A stretch of 64,000 bases of DNA from Acinetobacter lwoffii. GTDB taxonomy: Bacteria > Pseudomonadota > Gammaproteobacteria > Pseudomonadales > Moraxellaceae. Of the stretch, positions 1-8,097 are shown piece after piece (position 1 is the first letter of the stretch; every line of letters starts with the position of its first letter). The notes under the pieces are model-generated. The model ran no database searches. It worked only from the letters and a program-made list of their open reading frames with translations, and was not told the DNA's origin. The stretch lies in NCBI RefSeq assembly GCF_029024105.1, contig NZ_CP118963.1, forward strand, positions 2,480,001 to 2,544,000, written 5' to 3'. Position numbers and translations under genes: made by a program.

Positions 1-99
1 ACGAACAAAGCGGGATAAAGGCAGTTGACCTGACCATTTAAAGCCCTGTTCAGCCCATTTAAACGGCTCAATCTGTGCCGGAAAGGTATTTGCTGACAT
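1..99 (-). CDS. yceD: YceD-family (DUF177) protein, N-terminal fragment
   Basis: Only the first 33 codons lie in the window; the gene runs off the left edge. The reverse strand opens with ATG at 99 and reads MSANTFPAQIEPFKWAEQGF and onward without a stop. This resembles the N-terminus of the Acinetobacter YceD/DUF177 protein, a family tied to 23S rRNA accumulation and usually encoded just upstream of rpmF. The identification rests on a short fragment and on recall of the family, so it is tentative. It is divergent from epmC, with about 97 bp between the two starts. Confidence 0.6.
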   Translation of the reverse strand, partial: MSANTFPAQIEPFKWAEQGFKWSGQLPLSRFVR

Positions 100-196
100 A
101 ATTAAGGCGGCAATTCTACAAATTCATCAGTACTCTGTCAAAGATTAAGATACAATTTTGTACTTATTTCGACAGACCATTTGGGTAACTCAAGTC

Positions 197-859
197 ATGC
201 ATCTGTTGCAGCCGCAAACAGAAGTGAATGTTTCATCACTCGTTAGCACAATTCCAAGCCTTGATTCTGACAGTTCAACACAACAAGTGCAACTCTCGCC
301 ATGGGCGAATTTATCGTCAGAAGCGCAGCAGGTGGACTGGCTCATCTTACACTTTAATCACTGGTTTTCCCATTTAAATGTCACTTTAGTGCGCGGCGAA
401 TTTGAACCAGAATATTTCCCTGCCAGCGTAGACTGTCCTGCCCGGATCCAGTTTGCGCATGGTTTCTTTAATAGTGCTCTGCATGAAATCAGCCACTGGA
501 CCATTGCCGGAGACAAACGCCGCCTGCTACCTGATCTGGGTTACTGGTATGCACCGGATGGCCGTACCCGCGAACAGCAGGCTTTGTTTGAACAGGTCGA
601 AATCAAGCCACAGGCAATTGAATGGATGTTTGCCCAGGCTTTTGGCCGTAAATTCCGGGTTTCTTTGGACAATCTGACTGGCGACGGCGGTGATGGCGCC
701 AGCTTTAAAGATAATGTCTACGCTCAAGTACAGGCTTATTTTAATGGTACAGCCAAACTTCCACGTGATGCAGCGCGCTTTATCCAATGTATCTGTATCT
801 ACATCAGAGGTGGCAAAAGTTTACAATCTGATGAATTTATACGTGAAATGCTTGATTAA
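197..859 (+). CDS. epmC: Elongation factor P hydroxylase (EpmC/YfcM family)
   Basis: EpmC hydroxylates the modified lysine of elongation factor P, the last step of EF-P beta-lysylation after EpmA and EpmB. The protein has the family's conserved HGFFNSALHEISHWTIAG stretch, with HExxH-like metal-ligand spacing, followed by DLGYWYAPDGR. The 220-residue product is longer than the E. coli enzyme (about 180) because of a low-complexity Ser/Gln-rich N-terminus. I chose ATG at 197; the frame stays open upstream to a TTG at 158, which has no ribosome-binding site. The stop at 857-859 lies four bases before an inserted IS element, so the coding sequence is intact but its downstream transcript context is changed. 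Confidence 0.88.
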   Translation: MHLLQPQTEVNVSSLVSTIPSLDSDSSTQQVQLSPWANLSSEAQQVDWLILHFNHWFSHLNVTLVRGEFEPEYFPASVDCPARIQFAHGFFNSALHEISHWTIAGDKRRLLPDLGYWYAPDGRTREQQALFEQVEIKPQAIEWMFAQAFGRKFRVSLDNLTGDGGDGASFKDNVYAQVQAYFNGTAKLPRDAARFIQCICIYIRGGKSLQSDEFIREMLD

Positions 860-863
860 ATTA

Positions 864-1721
864 GGGTGTGTTGACACTTTTAGCTTAAAAAAATAGCGAA
901 GTAGTAAAATCAAATCGCCAAACCCAATTTTACTATTCGCTATGCCTCGTACCATGCTGACAGATCAACACTGGCAAAAGTTGAAAGTTATTCTGCGTAA
1001 TTTATCCATTCACCACAACTCAAATTTACGCAATTTTATTGAAGCTATTCTCTATAGAATTAGAACAGGCTGTCCGTGGCGAGATATTCCTTGCTGTTTT
1101 GGTCATTCAAACTCTATTTTCAAACGTTTTAATCGTTGGTCAAGCAGCGGTAAGTTACTTAGATTATTCAAATTACTAGCCTCATGCCCCGATATGGAGT
1201 GGATTTTTATTGATGGCTCTCATGTACGTGCTCATCAACATTCTGCCGGCATAGCGAATCAATCTATTTCTAAAAGTGTAGGAGGAAACTCCTCAAAAAT
1301 ACATTTGATTGTTGATGCACATGGCAATCCTATTGATTTCATGATTACCGATGGAACCACACATGATGTTAAAGTTGCACCTGATTTAATATCAACATTA
1401 GATTTAAAAGAGACAAAAGTGGTATGTGCAGATAAAGGCTATGATTCAGAACCACTGCGTGAACAGATCAGGAAAACAGGGACTAAAGCGAATATACCAA
1501 AGAAAACAAATAGCCAATCGAACAATGACCATATGGACTGGTATTTATATAAAATCAAGCATTTAGTTGAAAATATGTTTTGTAGATTAAAGCAATTTAG
1601 AGGAATAGCTACTCGATATGACAAGCTCAAAAGAAATTATCAAAGTTCTGTTGCTTTAGCCTGTATATTTTTATGGCTACCTTTATAGGGTTAATTATGA
1701 ACAGTAAATGTCAACAGACCC
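864..1721 (+). mobile_element. IS5-family insertion sequence (858 bp)
   Basis: Imperfect terminal inverted repeats bound the element. The left end begins GGGTGTGTTGACA and the reverse complement of the right end begins GGGTCTGTTGACA. A TA dinucleotide flanks it on both sides (862-863 and 1722-1723), as expected for a 2-bp target duplication. It holds one full-length transposase gene and looks intact, hence potentially mobile. It sits between epmC and yciO without breaking either. Its right end reads toward yciO, 85 bp ahead of that start codon. TIRs and TA target fit the IS427-like branch of IS5; I do not assign an ISfinder name. Confidence 0.92.
942..1688 (+). CDS. IS5-family transposase
   Basis: This 248-residue DDE transposase fills nearly all of the 858-bp element. 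A DUF4096-like N-terminal region (residues about 5-75, including RIRTGCPWRDIP) precedes the DDE catalytic core. Candidate acidic residues are Asp in FIDGSHVRAH, Asp in VCADKGYDSE and Glu in HLVENMFCRLKQFRG. Many relatives in this IS5 branch make the protein by frameshifting between two ORFs. Here it is one uninterrupted frame, so no frameshift is needed. There is no internal stop and the termini are intact, so it is likely active. Confidence 0.93.
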   Translation: MPRTMLTDQHWQKLKVILRNLSIHHNSNLRNFIEAILYRIRTGCPWRDIPCCFGHSNSIFKRFNRWSSSGKLLRLFKLLASCPDMEWIFIDGSHVRAHQHSAGIANQSISKSVGGNSSKIHLIVDAHGNPIDFMITDGTTHDVKVAPDLISTLDLKETKVVCADKGYDSEPLREQIRKTGTKANIPKKTNSQSNNDHMDWYLYKIKHLVENMFCRLKQFRGIATRYDKLKRNYQSSVALACIFLWLPL

Positions 1722-1806
1722 TACACAAATCTACCTTTTTTATGATTGCCAGGTCTTGCCTGAGCGCCACATAATAAGCCATCAGCCCAAGCTTGGAGTA
1801 GTCTCT

Positions 1807-2424
1807 ATGCTGCATTTACGCGTACACCCAGACAATCCGCAACCCCGCTTAATCAGTCAGGCAGTGGAACGTATCCGTGCGGGTGATGTGGTGGTCTATC
1901 CCACTGATGCTGCCTATGCGATTGGTTGCCAGATTGGGAACAAGAGTGCCATGGAGCGGATTGCGCAAATTCGTGGTCTGGGCCCAAAGCATCAATATGC
2001 GATTCTGTGCTGTGATTTGTCCGATATTGCCACTTATGCCAAGGTGGACAATGCCATGTACCGTTTGCTGAAAAATAATACACCGGCCATCACCACCTTT
2101 ATTTTACCTGCGACCAGCGAAGTTCCACGTCGTTTGATGCATCCTAAAAAGAAAACCATTGGTCTACGCATTCCGAATAATCCGGTGTGTCAGATGTTAC
2201 TGAAAGAACTCGGTGAACCGTTGTTGACCTCTACCCTGATTTTACCGGGTCAGACTGACCCACTCGATGATCCTTATGATATTGAAATGCAACTGGGCAA
2301 ACGCATTGATGTTTTTGTAGATAGTGGTTTAGGCACGTTGAGCACGACCTCTATTGTAGATTTATCTGGTGATCATCCAGAAGTGATTCGTCGTGGTATG
2401 GGAGATGTCAGCGCCTTTGAATAA
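1807..2424 (+). CDS. yciO: YciO-type Sua5/YciO/YrdC-domain protein
   Basis: The 205-residue protein matches E. coli YciO in length and carries the dsRNA/nucleotide-binding fold of the Sua5/YciO/YrdC family (VVYPTDAAYAIGC, then KKKTIGLRIPNN). TsaC/Sua5 members make threonylcarbamoyl-AMP for tRNA t6A; the YciO branch is a paralogue whose role is less clear. ATG 1807 has GGAG about 9 bp upstream. The frame stays open back to an ATG at 1708, but that codon lies inside the IS right end, so it is not the native start. The insertion has separated the gene from epmC and may have changed its promoter. Confidence 0.88.
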   Translation: MLHLRVHPDNPQPRLISQAVERIRAGDVVVYPTDAAYAIGCQIGNKSAMERIAQIRGLGPKHQYAILCCDLSDIATYAKVDNAMYRLLKNNTPAITTFILPATSEVPRRLMHPKKKTIGLRIPNNPVCQMLLKELGEPLLTSTLILPGQTDPLDDPYDIEMQLGKRIDVFVDSGLGTLSTTSIVDLSGDHPEVIRRGMGDVSAFE

Positions 2425-2469
2425 ATGAGGTCTGAGAATTTCCTACAAACATTGAAGGAGTCAAAATGA

Positions 2470-2754
2470 ATGGATTTATTTTATCTCCTGCTAAATCAGC
2501 ATGAATTTTCTGCACAGGATTTAATCTATGCAGAACTGCCTTGGACACTGCAATCCAAGGCAGTCATGGTCGAAGCACATTTTCCTTCCCATCCCACTGT
2601 AAATATTGATCATACTGAGTACCAATTTTTCCTGACGTTGGCTGTAGCGAGACAGTTGTTGCAGATCTATTCAAACCAAAATGTATGCCTGGCAGAGACT
2701 TGCCAACGTATCATTGAATTTGCGACCAAGGAATACAATCATTCCTCACCATGA
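2470..2754 (+). CDS. Conserved hypothetical protein (94 aa)
   Basis: I do not recognise this family. The product is a soluble-looking 94-residue protein with no membrane segment, signal peptide or clear motif. Its N-terminal half is hydrophobic/aromatic (MDLFYLLLNQHEF). It follows yciO by 45 bp on the same strand and has a good ribosome-binding site (AAGGAG near 2455) ahead of ATG 2470. A competing ATG at 2466 gives only a 12-codon frame. Spacing suggests co-transcription with yciO. Start and existence are supported by the RBS and the open frame; the function is unknown. Confidence 0.6.
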   Translation: MDLFYLLLNQHEFSAQDLIYAELPWTLQSKAVMVEAHFPSHPTVNIDHTEYQFFLTLAVARQLLQIYSNQNVCLAETCQRIIEFATKEYNHSSP

Positions 2755-2835
2755 AAATCTAAAAAAGCATAGGGTGAGAGGTTGCAGTTCTATTCTTTTC
2801 AATTCGACAGGTATGCAATGGTTGCCAAAACCAGT

Positions 2836-3315
2836 TTAGGAATCTGAACTACGTTCATAATGACGAACTGCAATGAAATTTGGGCATTGCGATAGCTTCT
2901 GTTCATGGTGCATGAGTTCCTCGCCCAGCTTATTTTTCAGATACACATGAAAAATGATCTGATCATCTTCCAGTACATTCAGCATCGCCGTACGTGCTTT
3001 GGGTTCCATGACTTTAAAGGAATTGATCGACTCACAAGACATGGCTTGCATATCCAGTTTAATCCGCTCATCCAGCTGGTCGCCCTCATAGGCCATATGC
3101 CGCATGTAAAAACGAATATTGGGATATTGGTCCAGCACACTAAAATCCATTTTCATGGCCTGCATGACAGGTCGGGCCTGTTCTGCAAAAGCTGAAAATC
3201 CGCCTGATTTCAGTCCTGTGCGTGCTTCATCTTCAAGCTGCATAATCTGATATTTGGGATAAGCCCAAAATCCCCCGAATGCGATCATCCCAATAACAAC
3301 CAGAATAAGTGGCAT
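2836..3315 (-). CDS. Hypothetical membrane-anchored protein (159 aa)
   Basis: Residues 1-20 form one hydrophobic segment (MPLILVVIGMIAFGGFWAYP). Most of the chain follows it and would be periplasmic, or it may be an uncleaved signal anchor. The rest is charged, with two cysteines (in MSCES and SQCPN) that could form a disulfide. I do not recognise a domain. AGGTG lies upstream of ATG 3315. The gene is convergent with the small plus-strand hypothetical, and a 500-bp spacer separates it from scpA. Confidence 0.65.
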   Translation of the reverse strand: MPLILVVIGMIAFGGFWAYPKYQIMQLEDEARTGLKSGGFSAFAEQARPVMQAMKMDFSVLDQYPNIRFYMRHMAYEGDQLDERIKLDMQAMSCESINSFKVMEPKARTAMLNVLEDDQIIFHVYLKNKLGEELMHHEQKLSQCPNFIAVRHYERSSDS

Positions 3316-3818
3316 GCTTTCTTCACCTTTTTATTGATTTTTGTGATTCTTGACTATTCTTCGAGAGTATAGCGAGATTTTTGACCAAAAATCATAGGGA
3401 AATATTTTATTAATACTTATTAATTTTATGTTTTTTAATGGGAAATCCGTTTAAAAATCATTCAATATCTGCCAGCTAGCTTATTTCTTCTTTTGATGAG
3501 AATCACTGTATTGATCGGGTTTTTAAGTGAGTCAACTGGCATCATCTACCAGATATGCTTAATTATGAGAATCAATTTAACGTAAAAATCACTACATCAT
3601 TTCCTGCCCGGTTCTGCCATTCTTCTCGTTACTATTTTTAAATCGCAGAGAAATTCCATTATTTTTTTAAGTTTTTATGGCTTTGACGGCTTATTTAATT
3701 TATTTAAAGTTACTTTTCCAGTACAATGACAATGCTTAATCCTGTGCTTTTCTTTCGATCAGATACCGAAAATCAAGCCTTTGCATGCCTTTGAAAATTC
3801 GCGTGGCCTATAATTGTA
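3316..3818. other. AT-rich intergenic region between a hypothetical gene and scpA
   Basis: This 503-bp spacer has no convincing ORF. It must contain the divergent promoters for the 159-aa hypothetical and for scpA. The word ATGAGAATCA occurs twice (near 3496 and 3565), each about two-thirds like a Fur-box core. A TATAAT hexamer at 3809-3814 is only five bases before the first scpA ATG. No RNA gene or repeat array is visible. Confidence 0.5.
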
Positions 3819-4613
3819 ATGACTCAAATTATCCATAACACTATGGAATCTGCTCCGCACATTCGGGTTCTGGATGAATGGCAGGATACAATTCCAGAGG
3901 ATCTGTACATTCCTCCAGCGGCATTTGAAATCTTATTAGAACATTTTGAAGGCCCACTCGACTTTTTAATTTACCTGATTCAAAAAAACGGTTTTGATCT
4001 GTTACAGGTCGATATCGCGCCGATTGCAGCGCAGTATTTGTCTTATATGGACGCGATGAAATCCCTGAATATCGAGCTGACGGCCGACTATATGGTGATG
4101 GCGGCCTTACTGGCAGATCTGAAATCACGTTTGCTTTTGCCGAAACCGAAAAGCCTGACTGCGATTGAACAGGATCCAAAACAAGAACTGATTGACCGTT
4201 TAGAAAATTATTTAAGAATTAAACAGGCAGCAGAACGTCTGGGCCAGATGCCGATTCTGGAACGTGACACTTTCACCACCAACGTCAGTTTGGGCGAAAT
4301 CCAGCAGCCGAATGAAGGCTATTCAAGCGATTTATTGCGTGATGCCTTGCTTTGTATATTTAACCGTCCTGAACCGGTGATTCATCAGGTGCAACAGGAA
4401 CCGGTACTGCTGGAAGAACGTATTGCCTATATTGAAAGTTGTATTGAAACTGGCGCAATACTCAGCTTTAAGGACTTGTTAAAACCGAGCCAAGGCCGTA
4501 TGGGTATGGTGGTAACCTTTATGGCGGTGCTGGAACTGACCCGACAACAAAAAATTCAGATTATTGCTACAGGTATTGAAGCCCCGCTCGCGATTCAAGG
4601 AGCCAGTCAATGA
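3819..4613 (+). CDS. scpA: Segregation and condensation protein A (kleisin ScpA)
   Basis: ScpA is the kleisin that bridges the two heads of the Smc dimer and binds ScpB, forming bacterial condensin. The typical signature is present: FEILLEHFEGPLDFLIYLIQ in the N-terminal Smc-neck-binding part, then DYMVMAALLADLKSRLLLPK. The product is 264 residues. The stop overlaps the scpB start (ATGA), so the two are translationally coupled. ATG 3819 gives the longest product. A TATAAT at 3809-3814 would place transcription start inside the gene, so ATG 3843 (MESAPH...) is a real alternative. The partner smc is at 28241-31693. Confidence 0.93.
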   Translation: MTQIIHNTMESAPHIRVLDEWQDTIPEDLYIPPAAFEILLEHFEGPLDFLIYLIQKNGFDLLQVDIAPIAAQYLSYMDAMKSLNIELTADYMVMAALLADLKSRLLLPKPKSLTAIEQDPKQELIDRLENYLRIKQAAERLGQMPILERDTFTTNVSLGEIQQPNEGYSSDLLRDALLCIFNRPEPVIHQVQQEPVLLEERIAYIESCIETGAILSFKDLLKPSQGRMGMVVTFMAVLELTRQQKIQIIATGIEAPLAIQGASQ

Positions 4614-5200
4614 CACTCGATCAAAATACGCTGTTATCTGCAGAAGATAATCTGCATGAAGTATTGATGCAGCTTGAAGCCATTATTTTTGCCAGCGACT
4701 CCGCGGTTTCATTGGCTCATCTGAAAGAAACTTTTCAGGATCGCTATAGCAAGCAGGAATTACGCCAGTATTTACAACAACTTTCCATGCTGATGCATGG
4801 CCGTTCAATTGAACTGATTGAAACAGCACAAGGTTATCGTTTTCAAGTGCGTGCAAAATATCGTAATATTATTGCACAGACCTGGCCTGAGCGACCGGCT
4901 CGCTTGTCGCCTTCATTACTGGAGACACTTGCTGTGATTGCTTATCACCAGCCAGTGACTCGAGCGGATATTGAACAGATTCGTGGTGTCACGAATAACA
5001 GTCAAAACTTGCGTACGCTGTTTGACTGGAACTGGATTAAAGAGTCTGGATTTCGTGAACTCCCTGGAAGACCTGCGTTGTTAATGACAACGCCACAATT
5101 TTTAAATGCGTTTGGCCTGAATAGTTTGGGCCAATTGCCTCCCCTGCAGGATGCCAAGGAAGCTTTTATGGCCCTCGATGCGAATGCACCGAAGTCATAA
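4610..5200 (+). CDS. scpB: Segregation and condensation protein B (ScpB)
   Basis: ScpB is a dimeric winged-helix protein that stabilises ScpA on the Smc heads. Family features are the two winged-helix units and the conserved RPARLSPSLLETLAVIAYHQ, followed by PVTRADIEQIRGV. The length (196 aa) is normal. The start codon overlaps the scpA stop by four bases, and rluB follows after 41 bp on the same strand. The scpA-scpB-rluB order is common in gammaproteobacteria. Confidence 0.95.
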   Translation: MTLDQNTLLSAEDNLHEVLMQLEAIIFASDSAVSLAHLKETFQDRYSKQELRQYLQQLSMLMHGRSIELIETAQGYRFQVRAKYRNIIAQTWPERPARLSPSLLETLAVIAYHQPVTRADIEQIRGVTNNSQNLRTLFDWNWIKESGFRELPGRPALLMTTPQFLNAFGLNSLGQLPPLQDAKEAFMALDANAPKS

Positions 5201-5241
5201 ATAGGTGAACTGTTGATAATTATTTCTAAGGTTATGCTGTC

Positions 5242-6294
5242 ATGAGTGAAAAGTTGCAAAAGGTGCTTGCACGCGTTGGTTTGGGTTCTCGCCGTTATAT
5301 GGAAGAAGTCATTGCCGCGGGTCGTGTAAGTGTCAACGGGCAAATTGCCCAAGTGGGTGAACGAATCGAACCAGGTGATGAGCTTCGCATCGATGGTCGT
5401 AAAGTTGCCTTCCAGATTGAAGACGAAATCCGTCGTCGTGTCATTATTTACTACAAGCCTGAAGGCGAGATCTGCTCACGTAGCGATCCTGAAAACCGTC
5501 CGACTGTATTTGAACAGCTGCCTGCTATTCCGGGCGATCGCTGGGTAATGGTGGGTCGTCTGGATATTAACTCGACCGGTCTGCTTTTATTCACAAATGA
5601 TGGTGAACTTGCGAATCGCTTGATGCACCCATCGAATGAAATCGAACGTGAATATGCAGTTCGTGTCATGGGTGAAGTTACACCACAAATTCGTAACAAC
5701 ATGCTCAAAGGCGTGGTGCTAGACGATGGTCCGGCAAAATTCGAATCTTTCTCTGAACTCGGTGGTGACGGGATCAACCGTTGGTTCCAGGTGGTAGTAA
5801 AAGAAGGTCGTAACCGTGAAGTACGTCGTATCTTTGAATCACAAGGCCTGAAAGTCAGCCGTCTACTGCGTACCCGTTATGGTACTGTGATTTTGCCACG
5901 CGAACTGCGTACCGGTCGCTGGATTGAACTGGATAAAAACGATATCGACAACCTGACCAAAGCTGTGGAATTGAAACCACGTCAAGGTACTGGTTTGTTT
6001 GGTATGGCGAAACGCCGTAATGAACGTATGCAGGACAAGCCGATGGCTGCACGCCGTGGCGGTTTCTTGCGTCAGCAACGTCGTGACAGTGATGAGCAAC
6101 CACAAAATAATACTGGCCGTGAGCGTCGTGATGACAATGCTTATGGTCGTCGTGACAGAGCTGAAAACCAGAATGGCACTCAGTTTGTGCGTCGTGAAAA
6201 CCGTCCGGATCAAGGCTTTGGTCGTCGTGAAGAGCGTGATGAAAATGCGCCGCGTCGTCCATATGGTATCAACAAAGGCTTTAAAAAGTTTTAA
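5242..6294 (+). CDS. rluB: 23S rRNA pseudouridine(2605) synthase RluB
   Basis: RluB isomerises a single uridine in helix 80-93 of 23S rRNA. An S4 domain occupies residues 1-60 (EKLQKVLARVGLGSRRYMEE). The RsuA-type catalytic domain follows, with Asp in GRLDINSTGLLLFTNDGEL and the motif EGRNREVRRIFES. After about residue 240 comes a tail of roughly 110 residues rich in Arg, Asp and Asn, with repeated RRD/RRE units coded by recurring CGTCGTGA. The tail is typical of RluB/RluE-type C-terminal extensions but variable in length, and is probably disordered and RNA-binding. A strong bidirectional terminator follows. Confidence 0.93.
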   Translation: MSEKLQKVLARVGLGSRRYMEEVIAAGRVSVNGQIAQVGERIEPGDELRIDGRKVAFQIEDEIRRRVIIYYKPEGEICSRSDPENRPTVFEQLPAIPGDRWVMVGRLDINSTGLLLFTNDGELANRLMHPSNEIEREYAVRVMGEVTPQIRNNMLKGVVLDDGPAKFESFSELGGDGINRWFQVVVKEGRNREVRRIFESQGLKVSRLLRTRYGTVILPRELRTGRWIELDKNDIDNLTKAVELKPRQGTGLFGMAKRRNERMQDKPMAARRGGFLRQQRRDSDEQPQNNTGRERRDDNAYGRRDRAENQNGTQFVRRENRPDQGFGRREERDENAPRRPYGINKGFKKF

Positions 6295-6305
6295 TTAAGA
6301 TAAAT

Positions 6306-6338
6306 AAAAAAAGTCAGGCACATTGCCTGACTTTTTTT
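6306..6338. terminator. Bidirectional rho-independent terminator (rluB / yejF)
   Basis: The hairpin has arms AGTCAGGCA and TGCCTGACT around a CAT loop, flanked by seven A residues on the left and seven T residues on the right. It lies between the convergent rluB and the peptide ABC ATPase gene and can serve both. Confidence 0.92.
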
Positions 6339-6350
6339 ATGCCTTATGCA

Positions 6351-8087
6351 TCAGGCACTTTGTGGAATCCCTTGCGGGATAGCACCGAGTAAACGCTTGG
6401 TATATTCATGCTGTGGCGATTGATACAACTCATCTGAATTGGCGATTTCCACCAATTCACCATGATTCAGCACCATGATCTGATCTGAAATATATTTCAC
6501 TACCGACAAATCATGTGAAATAAAGATATAGCTGAGTCCGAATTCATCCTGCAAATCTTGCAGTAAATTCAGCACCTGCGCCTGTACTGAGACATCCAAT
6601 GCCGAGACCGATTCATCGCAGATCAAAATCTCGGGTTTTAAGGTCAGGCAACGTGCAATCGCAATTCGCTGACGCTGACCACCTGAAAACTCATGCGGGT
6701 AACGATAAAAAGCCTGTGCAGGCAAGCTGACCCGCTCCAACAGATCCAAGGCCATTTGTTTGCGCTCTGCATCATCCTGACCAATTTTATGAATCTGCAT
6801 CGGTTCCATCAGGATTTGTCCAACAGTAAAACGTGGATTTAGAGAAGCATAGGGATTCTGGAAAATGATCTGGATTTTACGTTGATACTGCGTAAATTCC
6901 TGTTCCGACATGTCCAAAATATCCCGACCCTGAAACAGTGCTTTACCGCCCGTAGCCTGTTGCAGACGCATCAGCAATAAACCGATGGTGGTTTTACCCG
7001 AACCAGATTCCCCGACCAGCCCCAAGGTCTTGCCTTTGGCCAGTTGGAAAGAAATTCCTTTTACTGCTTGAAACTCATCTTTGCCAAACAGTCCTTTACG
7101 ACTATAAAAAGATTTTTTCAGATCCCGTACATCCAGAATAATTTCCTCTCCGCCTTTTAGTCCACGTGAACGTTGCGGAAGCTGAGTATTCAGGCGGATA
7201 TCTTCCAGCCAGGTTGAGCCATCCTGTTTCATAAAATCACTAATCATCGGCAAACGTAGCGGACGTTGCGAGAGTTGCGGGCGGCAGTGCAACAAGGCTT
7301 TGGTATACATGTCCTGAGGCCGGTCCAGCACCTCCCGAACCGGACCCTGTTCACGGATTTCCCCATGGCGCATCACAATAACCTGATCGGCAATTTCACC
7401 AACCAATGCTAAATCATGGGTAATAAACAGCATCGACATCTGGCGACGTTGCCGCAGCGATTCCAGCAAGTCCAGAATCTGCTTTTGAATAGTCACATCC
7501 AGAGCTGTGGTCGGTTCATCTGCAATCAACAGTTTAGGTTCACAGGCAATGGCCATGGCAATCATGACCCGTTGTTGCTGTCCACCGGAAAGCTGCCCCG
7601 GATAGGCATCGATTTTAGTTTCTGGCGTAGGGATACCCACTTCTTTGAGCAGTTCCAGAGTACGTTGACGTGCCTGTTTTTTATTCATGCCCAAATGTAG
7701 TTGCAGGATTTCTGCAATCTGCATGCCTACCGTAAATACCGGATTTAGCGAAGACATCGGCTCCTGAAAAATCATGGCAATGTCTTTGCCGCACATCTGG
7801 CGCATTTCACGGGTTTTAAGCTTGAGCAGGTTTTTCCCTTCAAAGATGATCTGGCTATCTTCTGAAATACGTGCGCTTTCTGCCGGAAGCAGGCCCATAG
7901 TGGCGAGGGAAGTAACCGACTTGCCACTCCCCGATTCACCTACCAGTGCAACCGTGGTATTGGCCGGAATCTCGAAAGAAACCCCTTTTACGGTCTCAAT
8001 ATATTCTTTATTTTCACCTTTAAAACTGACTCGCAGATTTTCTACGCGAAGTAACGCAGGTGCTGTGCTTGGATTGATTTCAGACAT
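6351..8087 (-). CDS. yejF: Peptide ABC transporter, double ATPase (YejF type)
   Basis: One polypeptide carries two complete nucleotide-binding domains of the Opp/Dpp type. NBD1 has Walker A GESGSGKS (50-57), signature LSGGQ (166-170) and Walker B LLIADE (186-191). NBD2 has GESGSGKT (359-366), FSGGQ (467-471) and ILICDE (487-492). Fusion of the two ATPases is characteristic of YejF and GsiA rather than the separate OppD/OppF. It powers import through the two permeases encoded just upstream. It is the last gene of the minus-strand operon, 10 bp after the YejE-like gene, and has a good RBS (TAGGAG). Confidence 0.9.
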   Translation of the reverse strand: MSEINPSTAPALLRVENLRVSFKGENKEYIETVKGVSFEIPANTTVALVGESGSGKSVTSLATMGLLPAESARISEDSQIIFEGKNLLKLKTREMRQMCGKDIAMIFQEPMSSLNPVFTVGMQIAEILQLHLGMNKKQARQRTLELLKEVGIPTPETKIDAYPGQLSGGQQQRVMIAMAIACEPKLLIADEPTTALDVTIQKQILDLLESLRQRRQMSMLFITHDLALVGEIADQVIVMRHGEIREQGPVREVLDRPQDMYTKALLHCRPQLSQRPLRLPMISDFMKQDGSTWLEDIRLNTQLPQRSRGLKGGEEIILDVRDLKKSFYSRKGLFGKDEFQAVKGISFQLAKGKTLGLVGESGSGKTTIGLLLMRLQQATGGKALFQGRDILDMSEQEFTQYQRKIQIIFQNPYASLNPRFTVGQILMEPMQIHKIGQDDAERKQMALDLLERVSLPAQAFYRYPHEFSGGQRQRIAIARCLTLKPEILICDESVSALDVSVQAQVLNLLQDLQDEFGLSYIFISHDLSVVKYISDQIMVLNHGELVEIANSDELYQSPQHEYTKRLLGAIPQGIPQSA

Positions 8088-8097
8088 CGTTGCGCTC

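Noticed and set aside
1708..1806. N-terminal extension of yciO starting inside the IS
   Set aside because: The first codons belong to the IS right end; the native start at 1807 has its own RBS and gives the family length.
5855..6262. Long antisense ORF (135 codons, His/Asp-rich) opposite rluB
   Set aside because: It is a mirror of the repetitive Arg/Asp-rich rluB tail; the composition is an artefact of CGTCGTGA-type codons, and no RBS or homology is evident.
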